From: Metellina segmentata
Lineage: Eukaryota > Arthropoda > Arachnida > Araneae > Tetragnathidae
DNA: 64,000 bases
Assembly: GCA_947359465.1 (NCBI GenBank)
Contig: OX375875.1
Span: 15,835,439 to 15,899,438 of the forward strand
Direction: 5' to 3'
Shown here: positions 55,281 to 64,000 of the stretch, piece after piece
Layout of the letters: each line of letters begins with the position of its first letter
Position numbering within the stretch: position 1 is the stretch's first letter
Notes under the pieces: model-generated
What the model was told of the DNA's origin: nothing
The model's input: the letters and a program-made list of their open reading frames with translations, nothing else
Databases searched by the model: none
Position numbers and translations under genes: made by a program

Positions 55281-57087
55281 ATCCTAGTATGTATTGTATT
55301 TAATGATGGTTATTTAATAAAGATATTCTCTCACAACCAGTGACATAGTCCATTTTTCTACAGTAATAATTTGTACAGAATTAAATGAAAGAAATGTTTA
55401 GTCTTCAGGTTAACAAATTCTTATGTATAAAACAGATCATTAAATGGCTCTTCTGTCTTCTACGTCTGACTGAAGTCGGGGGTGGAATACACTCAATCCT
55501 ACGAGGTTTTTAATCATTACCTCTTCAGATAAAGTCGTACTTTCTCAAATTTTAAAAAATGATTTCCAACAAGATTTATTTCTATGCATAAGTTAATAAA
55601 AACTATCGATGTATAAATAATGATATAAAGAGATTTAAATACCGATGTATTGCTATTCAAGTAATTCAGACATTCAAAACTGACAAAAATACCCTATATG
55701 AATTCACCTTGATGAAAGACGTATTGAGAGTAAAATAGAAATACATGGATCTATTTTCTAGCTCATATCAATAAACTTTTAATACCGTTCACGAACTTTC
55801 CCCTTATTTTTTGATTAACAACTGAGAATACTTGCATCAGAAATGACACCAATGAAGCAAAATGCGATTCGAAGACCAATAGACTCTTCAATGGCTACAC
55901 TGTCAACGGTCAATTGAGAAATTCCATTCAATTCCTTTTCTAACTTCAGAGTATAGCTCTCGAAATAGCAACACCTATTTTCCTTGTTCCATTAATGCAG
56001 GATATTTTAGGTATTGATTGAAAATAAGTAAACCGGATATGGAATAAAATTATAATTAACGCTGGTTTTTCCTTGTCATTTCAAATAGAGGATCTTCACT
56101 TCCTTTCAAGCTAAAGATCCACAGAAAAGCTTGACATTTTGTGTTTGAACAGTAGGCGTTGATGATTATTGACATATGAGTTTCTATAACACGACCTTTA
56201 GTATCTTCTTTGTTGTATGCCATCAATCAGGGAAACATACACGGAATTGATTGAGGTTTGAAACCTCCTTTTTAGACTAAACAACATTCCTAGTTGTAAA
56301 AATATAAAATATAGGCATTTGGTTTATGTGATGCTTTGAAGTTGGATGCACGTGCAAGAGAAACACGTGAGAAAAGACTGTTTTCATATTATTTTTATTA
56401 CTCGACAATAAAGATTTTCCAATCATTTCTGTCGAAAGCAAAACATCTGTCCGCAACAGTGTGGACAAATAGTTAAAAGGGGACATAAAAGAAAATAATA
56501 AAACCAAAATTTTGTTGAAAGAAGTCTTGATTCGATAAAACCTTTCTAGGGGTCTTTTACCTTTTCGGACTGTCTTGAGTACTCAATAAATATAGAATAA
56601 TTAATGAGAAAATTAGAATTTAAAACAAAAATTACACAAAATAATGAATAAATGTATGGAGATAAACATAAATGTGAACTATTCATGAGCAATTTTAGAG
56701 TCAGTATAGAATAATTAGTGGTACAATTAGAACCTAAAATAGGAAATAAACTTGCAAACATAAATATAGAATTAATTAACTCAATTATGAATTATTCCAG
56801 TGCAGTATTTGTGAGGTTAATAATTAAGTTTATTACGAAGGAAGTTTACTTGATCAAAAATATCTGTGGAAGGCTTTGAAGATTTTTTTCAAATAAACAT
56901 GAGTCAGAAAAATTGGCGTTACTGACATAAAATTTTAAAATTCACATGCTAAAAATGTATTTAATTTTTTACATACATCTTTTGGATCAAATTCGTATTG
57001 GATTTTATCGATTAAGTAGTTTCTAAATGTATTGTGTCTCTCATCACAAGTTAAAAATGAAGCATATATTGTAATCCCGAGTTCATA
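55281..57087. other. unassigned AT-rich sequence
   Basis: Partial direct repeat of 'agtatagaataattagtg' and 'aaatatagaataattaatga' near 56588 and 56704. Otherwise nothing is supportable. Confidence 0.5.
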
Positions 57088-57091
57088 TTAT

Positions 57092-57432
57092 TGTAGCGAA
57101 ACTTATTCACTTCGTCTGAAAATCGTGGCTCAGTCGGGTATTGCACCTTACTGCAAATTGGAAGGTACGGAGTTCCAATCCCACTAGAGGCAAGTGGCCT
57201 AAAAGTAGATTTCATTTTAAAGTTCCCTTTCTGTTTGTTTCTCACTTCTTCAGTAATATACTTATGTTAATATACTTATGTTAATTTCTAGAACTTTCGA
57301 ATTCTCGAATGTTCGATTCATTTTTCGGAAAAGGTATAAAAGGAGATGTATCACTCAGTTCAAGGATAATAAAGTCTCGAGTTGAGATCAGCAATCTTTG
57401 TCCTCGCTTGCCTTTTGCAAATCTACACGACA
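57092..57432 (+). repeat. 5' LTR (341 bp)
   Basis: Begins TGTAGCGAAAC and ends ACGACA. I found no difference from the 3' LTR on reading them side by side. It contains a tRNA-like block (57126-57182), a duplicated 'tatacttatgttaa' and a TATA box. A 5' LTR drives transcription of the element. Confidence 0.97.
57335..57373 (+). promoter_or_regulatory. LTR core promoter and polyadenylation signal
   Basis: TATAAAAG lies at 57335-57342, an arthropod initiator-like TCAGT at 57355-57359 (about 22 bp on, slightly short of the usual spacing) and AATAAA at 57368-57373. If transcription starts about here, the upstream ATG at 57309 is not in the mRNA, which decides the gag start. Confidence 0.7.
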
Positions 57433-57435
57433 TTT

Positions 57436-57452
57436 TGGTGGAGGCGCCGGGT
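57436..57452 (+). promoter_or_regulatory. primer-binding site
   Basis: TGGTGGAGGCGCCGGGT lies three bases after the LTR. It begins with TGG, the complement of a tRNA CCA end, and from memory best fits the 3' end of tRNA-Ala. A tRNA annealed here primes minus-strand synthesis. Confidence 0.75.
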
Positions 57453-57551
57453 AAAATAAATACGGCGGAAGAACTTCGCAGAAGTCTACGTCTTCAAGGA
57501 CTCCCTCCTGAGTTTGGCTCTTTACCGAATCCTAGTAGAGGCCCGAGGAAA

Positions 57552-58763
57552 ATGTCTGACCATGAAGACACCGAGCAAAAGCTCCCAGTTGCCAGCTCCG
57601 CTCCAGTCACCATTGCACCAGTGCCGTTCCTGACCTACCAGCCACCCAGAAGTCCATGCATATTCTCTGGAGACGACCAACCAGATGTTCGCCGGTGGCT
57701 CAAGGACTTTCAACGAATCGCCAGCTATAACCGTTGGGACGAACAGATGTGTCTGGCAAACGTCATATTCTACCTCGCCGGAACAGCCCGACAATGGTTT
57801 GATAACAATGAGGACACTTTTACTGATTGGACTTCGTTCAGGAATTCCCTGAACAACACGTTTTGCCAAACAGATGACATAAAGCGTCAAGCTGAGAGAC
57901 TGTTGGTTGCACGTGCTCAACAAATTGGCGAGACGTCTGAATCATACATCCAAGACGTACTCGCTCTATGCCGAAAAGTTGATCCTTCCATGCCAGATGT
58001 CGAGAAAGTAGCCCATCTCATGAAGGGGATTGCAGAGGACTTGCACCAGATCCTTTTAGTTCAGGACTATGAGACCGTCGATGCTTTTGTGAAACGCTGC
58101 CGTCAAATAGAAAGCCTCCGACGAAGACGTATCACCCGACCAAGATTCCAGAGGCTGCCAAATGTTTCTGCAGTTTCGGCCGAAACAGACATTGGTGATT
58201 TAGGATCGCTGGTACGAACAATTGTCAGGGAAGAGCTTCAAAAGCTCTTGCCGGAAGTACAAAACTACACGAACGACGACCCTGCTTCACCAACGGACGT
58301 CGCATCTCTGGTCCGGGAAGAAGTTATGGAAGCTCTAGCACCACTCACAGGTCCAAGAAGTCGCAACGGCCCTCCTCGAGTTTCAGTTCCAGTTGGGTCA
58401 CAGCCAAGACGTGAGGCCAGAAACAGCGCCGTTCCACAGCGAAAGACAGATTTGTGGAGAGCTGCCAATAATGTACCTCTCTGCTACCATTGCGGACGCC
58501 CAGGACACGTGCTGAGGTACTGTAGGGAGAGACGACAAATATTTGCAGATACAAGAGCCCTCAGAACATCTAATCCTCGACGAGAAATTGACACTGAGAC
58601 CCTACACAGCTTTGACGACAACTATGCACGACATATACAGCCTACTTCTTCCAGTTTCAGAAGTAGTTCACCATACCCTCGCCGCTCCTTCAACCGCCGA
58701 CAGTCACAATCGCCTGTTCGCCGCTCCAGCCGTTCTCCACGCCGACCAAATGAGGAAAACTAA
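57552..58763 (+). CDS. gag: Gag of Ty3/gypsy element
   Basis: Structural protein that forms the cytoplasmic particle and packages element RNA. The frame is open from 57309, but the ATG there lies inside the LTR upstream of the promoter. The first Met after the primer-binding site is at 57552, giving 403 residues. The middle is a retrotransposon Gag domain (WLKDFQRIASYNRW, LAGTARQWFDN, FRNSLNNTFC, LMKGIAEDLH). One CCHC zinc knuckle, C311-X2-C314-X4-H319-X4-C324, follows, then an Arg/Ser-rich basic tail suited to RNA binding. The stop TAA (58761-58763) overlaps the open start of the pol frame. Uninterrupted and plausibly functional. Confidence 0.92.
   Translation: MSDHEDTEQKLPVASSAPVTIAPVPFLTYQPPRSPCIFSGDDQPDVRRWLKDFQRIASYNRWDEQMCLANVIFYLAGTARQWFDNNEDTFTDWTSFRNSLNNTFCQTDDIKRQAERLLVARAQQIGETSESYIQDVLALCRKVDPSMPDVEKVAHLMKGIAEDLHQILLVQDYETVDAFVKRCRQIESLRRRRITRPRFQRLPNVSAVSAETDIGDLGSLVRTIVREELQKLLPEVQNYTNDDPASPTDVASLVREEVMEALAPLTGPRSRNGPPRVSVPVGSQPRREARNSAVPQRKTDLWRAANNVPLCYHCGRPGHVLRYCRERRQIFADTRALRTSNPRREIDTETLHSFDDNYARHIQPTSSSFRSSSPYPRRSFNRRQSQSPVRRSSRSPRRPNEEN
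58754..58763 (+). promoter_or_regulatory. probable -1 frameshift site at gag-pol junction
   Basis: The pol frame is -1 relative to gag and is open from 58754, ten bases before the end of gag. The gag codons just before the stop are GAA AAC. A ribosome slipping back one base there would pass into pol. The heptamer GGAAAAC is not a canonical slippery site, so this is an inference from frame geometry. Confidence 0.5.
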
Positions 58764-58828
58764 CTCGGGCGACCTGTCCAGGAGGTAAGGCCGCAGTTGA
58801 AGAAAATCCTCCGACGTATACTACAACC

Positions 58829-61800
58829 ATGTTAAAGAAAAATTCCACCTATATCACAGTGAATGGACAATGTGTAAAAGCCCTTGTTGATTCTGGTGCC
58901 GATTACTCGGTCATATCTGAAGAATTACGAGTACAATTGAATACACCTATGTTTACTGAGGATGGACCTGTACTGAAAACTGCCTGTGGAAAATCTGTAG
59001 CCGCCTCAGGACGCTGTGTATTAAAAGTCGACTTGAATGGGACTGTGAAACCGTTTGAATTTCTGGTATTTCCACAGTGTAGCCACCAAATGATACTTGG
59101 ATGGGACTTTTTCCGTGCCACTGATGCTGTCATAGATTGCGGAAATGAAGAACTTCAACTTGCAGAAATCCTTCCAGACAACCAGGTGTCAGGTAAATCA
59201 GATTGCTCTTGCACCTTGTTTGCCGCAACAGATTACGTAATTGAAGCCAATTCGACAAAGCAAATATGTACTCTTAATCCAGAAATTCCAGAAGCAGATA
59301 AAGCTATGATTATTGGTAATACAATTCTCACGTGTGAAAGAGAGCTGTCTATACCAGCCTCAATCGTTAACGTTGAAAATGGCTGTTGTAAAGTATGGGT
59401 TACAAATTTCTCTCGACGAACCCAACTGATACCGAAGGGAATGAACATAGCTTGCTTAACGACAGTAACAAACGATGCAATTTGTTCTTTAAGTGATGAA
59501 GATCGAGAAGGTTCTAAGAGACACAATTCCAGAAGGCGATTAAAACGAGAAACATTTAAAGAACTTTTAGATACTAAGCTGACTACTATTGAAGAAGACG
59601 AGTTATTGAATCTGCTGGAAGAATTTAGTGACATTTTCGACTTTAACAGGCAATTGAAGAAATCCAGTGGTAATTCTGTGAAACACAAGATCGACACAGG
59701 TGACAGCGTCCCAATCAAGCAGAGACCTTACCGTATATCAGCCACTGAAAGACGTGTGATTGGAGACGAAGTACAACGGATGCTAAAAGAAGACGTGATA
59801 CAGCCATCAACCAGTCCATGGTCATCTCCAGTCGTACTTGTGAAAAAGAAAAATGGTGAATGGCGCTTTTGTGTCGATTACAGAAGATTGAACAAGGTCA
59901 CTAAAAAAGACGTCTATCCACTACCACGCATCGACGACGCTTTGGATTGCCTAGCTGGTGCACAAATTTTCTCTATGATGGATTTAAAATCCGGTTACTG
60001 GCAAATAGAGGTTGATGATAAAGATAGAGAAAAGACAGCCTTTGTAACGTCAGATGGTCTTTATGAATTTAAAGTCATGCCATTCGGATTATGTAACGCT
60101 CCCGCTACATTTGAACGGATGATGGACACTGTACTACGAGGCCTGAAGTGGAATATCTGTCTTTGCTACCTAGATGACATCATTGTGTATGCACCGAATT
60201 TCCGAGAACATCAAATACGCTTGAGAAAAGTTTTGAAATGTATCCAAGAGGCCGGACTGACGCTAAATTCCACCAAATGCTCATTTGGCAAAAAGAAACT
60301 AACGATACTTGGACACCTTGTTGATCAACATGGAATCTATCCCGATCCACAAAAGATAGCCGCTGTAAAGAATTTTCCTGTTCCAGAAAATATCACAGAT
60401 GTTCGAAGTTTTCTAGGCCTGTGCTCGTATTACCGACGATTTGTCAAAAAATTCGCTGATGTTGCAAAACCCCTGCATGATTTATTGAAGAAAGATGTAA
60501 AGTTTTCTTGGAGTACTTCACAGAAGGAATCTTTTTCAACTCTCAAAAAATTACTAACAAGTGAACCTGTTTTGGGACATTTCCTTCCAAATGCAGAAAC
60601 GAAGATACATTCAGACGCTAGTGGTTATGGCATCGGCGCAGTACTAATACAGATCCAAGATGATAAGGAAAGACCGATAGCCTACGCATCCAGGTCCCTG
60701 ACAGCCGCTGAAAAGAACTATTCTACAACCGAAAAGGAGTGCCTTGCTGTCATCTGGTCGATCAGTAAATTCAGACCGTATCTATTTGGAAAACCCTTTA
60801 CCGTAGTAACGGATCACCACTCTTTGTGCTGGCTAGCCAATGTTAAGGACCCATCTGGAAGACTTGCACGATGGGCTTTAAGGTTGCAGGAGTACGACAT
60901 CACCATAGTCTACAAGAGCGGTCACAAACATTCCGATGCCGATTCGCTGTCGAGAAAGCCCCTTCTCGAAACAGTAAACGAAAACGGTGATGAAATCCCC
61001 TTCCTTTCAGCCATCACAGATTACAGAAAAGAGCAGCTAAAAGATAAGCAGCTGAAGCCCATAATTAAAATTCTTAAAAGAGGTGACGGATACCGAAGTT
61101 ATCAACTTAGAAACGGTGTGGTTTACAAAAGAAACTATGATCCTATGGGACAGCAGTGGCTCTTGGTCGTACCGAAACAACTCCGCAGCGATGTCTTAAA
61201 GAGTCTTCATGATGCCCCAACCGCCGGTCACCTCGGATTCGCCAAAACCTACGACCGAATAAGGAGGAAATACTATTGGCCAGGACTATATGGGAGCACA
61301 CGCCGATATGTGTCACATTGCCGAGAATGTCAAAGACGAAAATCTTCTTCGCAATTGCCACCGGGGCAACTTCACCCGATCAGACCCCCTGACATACCAT
61401 TTGCCAAAATTGGGATTGATCTACTTGGACGCTTTCCAGTTACCCGAAACGGAAACCGCTGGATCATTGTTTGTACAGATTACCTTACGAGGTTCACTAT
61501 CACAAAAGCATTATCAACTGCTGAGGCCACGGAAATCGCTAAATTTATAGTCGAAGATATCATACTGAAGCACGGTGCTCCCAGAGAAATGATAAGTGAT
61601 CGAGGACGTTCCTTCTTATCCAATATTGTGAAAGACGTCAATCAATTGTGCCAGACGTCTCATCTTCTGACAACATCCTACCATCCACAAACCAATGGCT
61701 TGACAGAAAGATTTAACAAGACATTGGCAGACATGCTGTCCATGTACGTAGACGTCGAGCAAAGAAATTGGGATACCATCCTACCCTTTGTGACTTTCGC

Positions 61801-62344
61801 CTACAATTCGGCAAAACAAGACACCACAGGGTTCAGTCCATTTTTTCTCGTTCATGGCAGAGATATCCAGACACCTCTAGACGTAATTCTTCCGCTCAAT
61901 ACAGAAAATCACGACGATAATTACGTGCAACATCTGATCACCAGGGCAGAGGAAGCTAGACAGCTTGCAAAAATCCACATCCTTGACGCTCAACAAACTG
62001 ATAAACGACGATATGACGAGAGACATCGACCAGTCAACTACAACATCGGAGACTTAGTCTGGATCTTTACTCCAGTACGAAAGGTTGGACTGTCCGAAAA
62101 GCTCCTAAGACGTTATTTCGGACCCTATCGAATAACACGGCGACTATCTGACGTAACATACGAAGTAGAAAGTATGGAGGAGAATAGCAGACGGCGGATC
62201 TCAAAAGATGTAGTCCACGTCCTTAGGTTAAAACCCTATCTTGATCCAAAGAAACAACTGGATGACGGAAGAGAGCACAGCATTTCCAGGGGACCTGTTA
62301 CAAGGAGCCAGATCAGGCTGCAGCGGGACGCTGCTTGGTCTTAA
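58829..62344 (+). CDS. pol: Pol polyprotein: protease, RT, RNase H, integrase
   Basis: Copies element RNA to DNA and inserts it. 1171 residues from the first Met; a frameshift product would start earlier, near 58757. Aspartic protease: VDSGAD at residues 20-25. Reverse transcriptase: VDYRRLN, FSMMDLKSGYWQI, then YLDD at 447-450. RNase H: HSDASG with Asp 596, then TEKECLAV and TDHHSL. Integrase: zinc region (H...H and CRECQ), catalytic Asp 864, Asp 924 and Glu 960 with exactly 35 residues between the last two, then a GPY-type end (RRYFGPYRI). All catalytic residues are present and no stop interrupts. The polypurine tract starts just after the stop. Clade within Ty3/gypsy not assigned. Confidence 0.96.
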   Translation: MLKKNSTYITVNGQCVKALVDSGADYSVISEELRVQLNTPMFTEDGPVLKTACGKSVAASGRCVLKVDLNGTVKPFEFLVFPQCSHQMILGWDFFRATDAVIDCGNEELQLAEILPDNQVSGKSDCSCTLFAATDYVIEANSTKQICTLNPEIPEADKAMIIGNTILTCERELSIPASIVNVENGCCKVWVTNFSRRTQLIPKGMNIACLTTVTNDAICSLSDEDREGSKRHNSRRRLKRETFKELLDTKLTTIEEDELLNLLEEFSDIFDFNRQLKKSSGNSVKHKIDTGDSVPIKQRPYRISATERRVIGDEVQRMLKEDVIQPSTSPWSSPVVLVKKKNGEWRFCVDYRRLNKVTKKDVYPLPRIDDALDCLAGAQIFSMMDLKSGYWQIEVDDKDREKTAFVTSDGLYEFKVMPFGLCNAPATFERMMDTVLRGLKWNICLCYLDDIIVYAPNFREHQIRLRKVLKCIQEAGLTLNSTKCSFGKKKLTILGHLVDQHGIYPDPQKIAAVKNFPVPENITDVRSFLGLCSYYRRFVKKFADVAKPLHDLLKKDVKFSWSTSQKESFSTLKKLLTSEPVLGHFLPNAETKIHSDASGYGIGAVLIQIQDDKERPIAYASRSLTAAEKNYSTTEKECLAVIWSISKFRPYLFGKPFTVVTDHHSLCWLANVKDPSGRLARWALRLQEYDITIVYKSGHKHSDADSLSRKPLLETVNENGDEIPFLSAITDYRKEQLKDKQLKPIIKILKRGDGYRSYQLRNGVVYKRNYDPMGQQWLLVVPKQLRSDVLKSLHDAPTAGHLGFAKTYDRIRRKYYWPGLYGSTRRYVSHCRECQRRKSSSQLPPGQLHPIRPPDIPFAKIGIDLLGRFPVTRNGNRWIIVCTDYLTRFTITKALSTAEATEIAKFIVEDIILKHGAPREMISDRGRSFLSNIVKDVNQLCQTSHLLTTSYHPQTNGLTERFNKTLADMLSMYVDVEQRNWDTILPFVTFAYNSAKQDTTGFSPFFLVHGRDIQTPLDVILPLNTENHDDNYVQHLITRAEEARQLAKIHILDAQQTDKRRYDERHRPVNYNIGDLVWIFTPVRKVGLSEKLLRRYFGPYRITRRLSDVTYEVESMEENSRRRISKDVVHVLRLKPYLDPKKQLDDGREHSISRGPVTRSQIRLQRDAAWS

Positions 62345-62355
62345 GGAGGGGGAAA
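62345..62355 (+). promoter_or_regulatory. polypurine tract
   Basis: GGAGGGGGAAA, all purine, sits directly before the 3' LTR and right after the pol stop. It is the RNase H-resistant primer for plus-strand DNA. Confidence 0.92.
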
Positions 62356-62696
62356 TGTAGCGAAACTTATTCACTTCGTCTGAAAATCGTGGCTCAGTCG
62401 GGTATTGCACCTTACTGCAAATTGGAAGGTACGGAGTTCCAATCCCACTAGAGGCAAGTGGCCTAAAAGTAGATTTCATTTTAAAGTTCCCTTTCTGTTT
62501 GTTTCTCACTTCTTCAGTAATATACTTATGTTAATATACTTATGTTAATTTCTAGAACTTTCGAATTCTCGAATGTTCGATTCATTTTTCGGAAAAGGTA
62601 TAAAAGGAGATGTATCACTCAGTTCAAGGATAATAAAGTCTCGAGTTGAGATCAGCAATCTTTGTCCTCGCTTGCCTTTTGCAAATCTACACGACA
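62356..62696 (+). repeat. 3' LTR (341 bp)
   Basis: Same length and sequence as the 5' LTR by eye. AATAAA at 62632-62637 would direct polyadenylation. TTAT follows directly. Confidence 0.97.
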
Positions 62697-62899
62697 TTAT
62701 TAACTCATCAAGCACAGAATGGGATCGTTGACGTGTCCAAACATGCCTACCTCTGCCGTAAAATATCCCATCCTTTTCAGACCCCAACTTTGTCTTAAAT
62801 ATTTTATGATGATGCAAAGTTTATCATTTCAATATACTTATTAAAAGCACTGTTATAAGTTACTGTTATAAGTACTCTGTTAAGTCTTCCACATATTGT

Positions 62900-63062
62900 T
62901 GACAGTTTGGAGATTGGGGTCTCCGCTCAGGTGTTCGGTCTTCTGATCGTGATTTAAAATTACGGTGATGTCGTCGATTCTTTCCCTTTAGGATTGATCA
63001 CGAACCGTCGACAGTATCCCGTTCTGCTGCAGTGCGAAATAAATTCAACTACCTACCTTCCT
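62900..63062 (+). repeat. SINE-A body
   Basis: 'gtttggagattggggtctcc', 'gctcaggtgtt', 'gatcgtgatttaaaattacg', 'tttccctttaggattgatca' and 'gtgcgaaataaattcaacta' follow the SINE-A body to its 3' end. The head is missing. Confidence 0.7.
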
Positions 63063-64000
63063 TCCACGTAAAAGTCTCTGTGTTAGCACTTAAGTTGTAA
63101 TTTGACGAAAGCTGCATGTGGTATGTTTCCTTAGCAATAAGCAGACCATCTTTCCGTCCCTTTGTTACATTTTTGGTTGTTATTTAAGTAGGTTTGTTAT
63201 AAAAAAAATGTCTGCTTCACTTACAGTTTCACGAACGAGCTAATGCGCGAACAAAGAACATGAAGAAAATTTTCAATGCCAGAAATTTTGAATACGCACG
63301 TCATGTGGTTCTGAACTCAGGAAATTTTGTATTATATGAATACAATGATCATAACAAATACCCAATTGGATACCTTAAAGCTGAAACATCCTTAATGGAC
63401 CAGAATATTTTCTGAGTAAAATAGTATACTATGTTACAAAATAAAATCTTACATGATTTTTCTCAATTTTGAAAGTGTTTTATTTTCCAGTTACAGAATT
63501 GAACTGGACAACAAACTATTTATAATTCTGGTACAGCTACAGTCTACGTTTATGAGCGGTGGCAACGGCCTTGGCGATTGTTTTTGGCGCACTTCTAAAG
63601 TCGCCAAGGAAATAACTAATTCCTAACTCTTTTACTGTCAAAACTTTTTTTTCTTTTTACAACACACTTTTTAAACATTTTAAGAACGTTTTGAAAAGAA
63701 TATTTTAAAAAACTTTCACAAAAAGTAGTAAACTTAAGCACATATCAAAACACATTTGTGAACCAGCAGAGAAACTAAGCTACGAATGTTGGGTAAAGAA
63801 TACCATGAAACTTATCAATTACACTAAATACAGTAGGCAAGTTGAAAAAGAAAAAGATTTTTAAAAGAAAAAAAGCAAGAAATAATACAACCTGATACAT
63901 CAGAACGGTCCCGAGAAAAAAAATTACGAAACAAGAATATTCCACAAATGCGAAAAACAATACATGTCAGAACTCTGCCGTGAAAAAAAATTATTATAAA
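63063..64000. other. unassigned AT-rich sequence
   Basis: No supportable feature to the end of the window. Confidence 0.5.

Larger units (their letters stand above)
57092..62696 (+). mobile_element. complete Ty3/gypsy LTR retrotransposon
   Basis: 5605 bp from TG to CA, flanked by the 4-bp duplication TTAT (57088-57091 and 62697-62700). The order is 5' LTR, primer-binding site, gag, pol (protease, RT, RNase H, integrase), polypurine tract, 3' LTR. RNase H before integrase is the Ty3/gypsy order. No envelope gene and no chromodomain are present. Identical LTRs, open gag and pol, and a clean target duplication indicate a very recent insertion. Confidence 0.97.

Noticed and set aside
57309..57551. 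N-terminal extension of Gag from the ATG at 57309
   Set aside because: That ATG is inside the LTR upstream of the TATA box at 57335 and would not be in the mRNA.
57522..59718. Minus-strand ORFs across gag and pol (57522-57923, 59233-59718 and others)
   Set aside because: Shadows of the real plus-strand genes.

Overview
This window looks like intergenic DNA from an arthropod nuclear genome, most likely a spider. It is AT-rich, has no operons or convincing host exons, and is crowded with transposons, SINEs, satellites and long (TA)n runs. The spider call is an inference: the Tc1 transposase at 11913-12952, the gypsy element at 57092-62696 and the tRNA-headed SINEs resemble families I associate with orb-weaver genomes. 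I cannot name a species.

Layout. 1-3.5 kb: a decayed LTR copy, then a non-autonomous hAT element (1766-3073, 8-bp target duplication) inserted in a roughly 25-bp minisatellite. 4.5-6.4 kb: SINE fragments. 6.59-10.90 kb: a Tc1-type element split by a deleted minus-strand LINE (RNase H, RT end, CCHC ORF1), which itself carries a SINE. 11.68-13.09 kb: a nearly complete Tc1 element with terminal inverted repeats (TIRs), a frameshifted transposase and an altered catalytic residue. 13.4-14.9 kb: old tandem repeats of about 0.37 kb. 17.18-18.25 kb: a truncated hAT element with an exact 8-bp duplication. 19.9-21.5 kb: a TIR-bounded DNA element and a Helitron-like element. 23-26 kb: SINEs, a deleted Tc1 copy, an LTR remnant and a 23-bp minisatellite rich in GAAnnTTC palindromes. 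27.4-29.5 kb: a decayed hAT transposase. 29.57-32.63 kb: sixty 51-bp minisatellite units that leave a 1036-codon reading frame open. 33-36 kb: two deleted Tc1 elements around a Helitron-like element. 39.4-47.4 kb: a solo LTR, a SINE, another Helitron-like element, a pogo/Tigger relic and two MITEs. 50.6-53.3 kb: a 105-bp satellite followed by a CpG-rich block. 53.7-54.3 kb: a further deleted Tc1 copy. 57.09-62.70 kb: a structurally complete Ty3/gypsy retrotransposon.

The only intact protein-coding genes I can defend are gag and pol of the Ty3/gypsy element. Its two 341-bp LTRs read identical, it is flanked by a TTAT duplication, and it keeps a primer-binding site, polypurine tract, protease, RT, RNase H and D,D(35)E integrase, so it is young and may still move. 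Almost everything else is dead or non-autonomous. Two Tc1 families survive only as copies sharing one internal deletion, and the Helitron-like copies carry no protein, so all of these would depend on enzymes encoded elsewhere.

Coordinates of TIR, LTR and target-duplication boundaries were read base by base. SINE and satellite edges are approximate.
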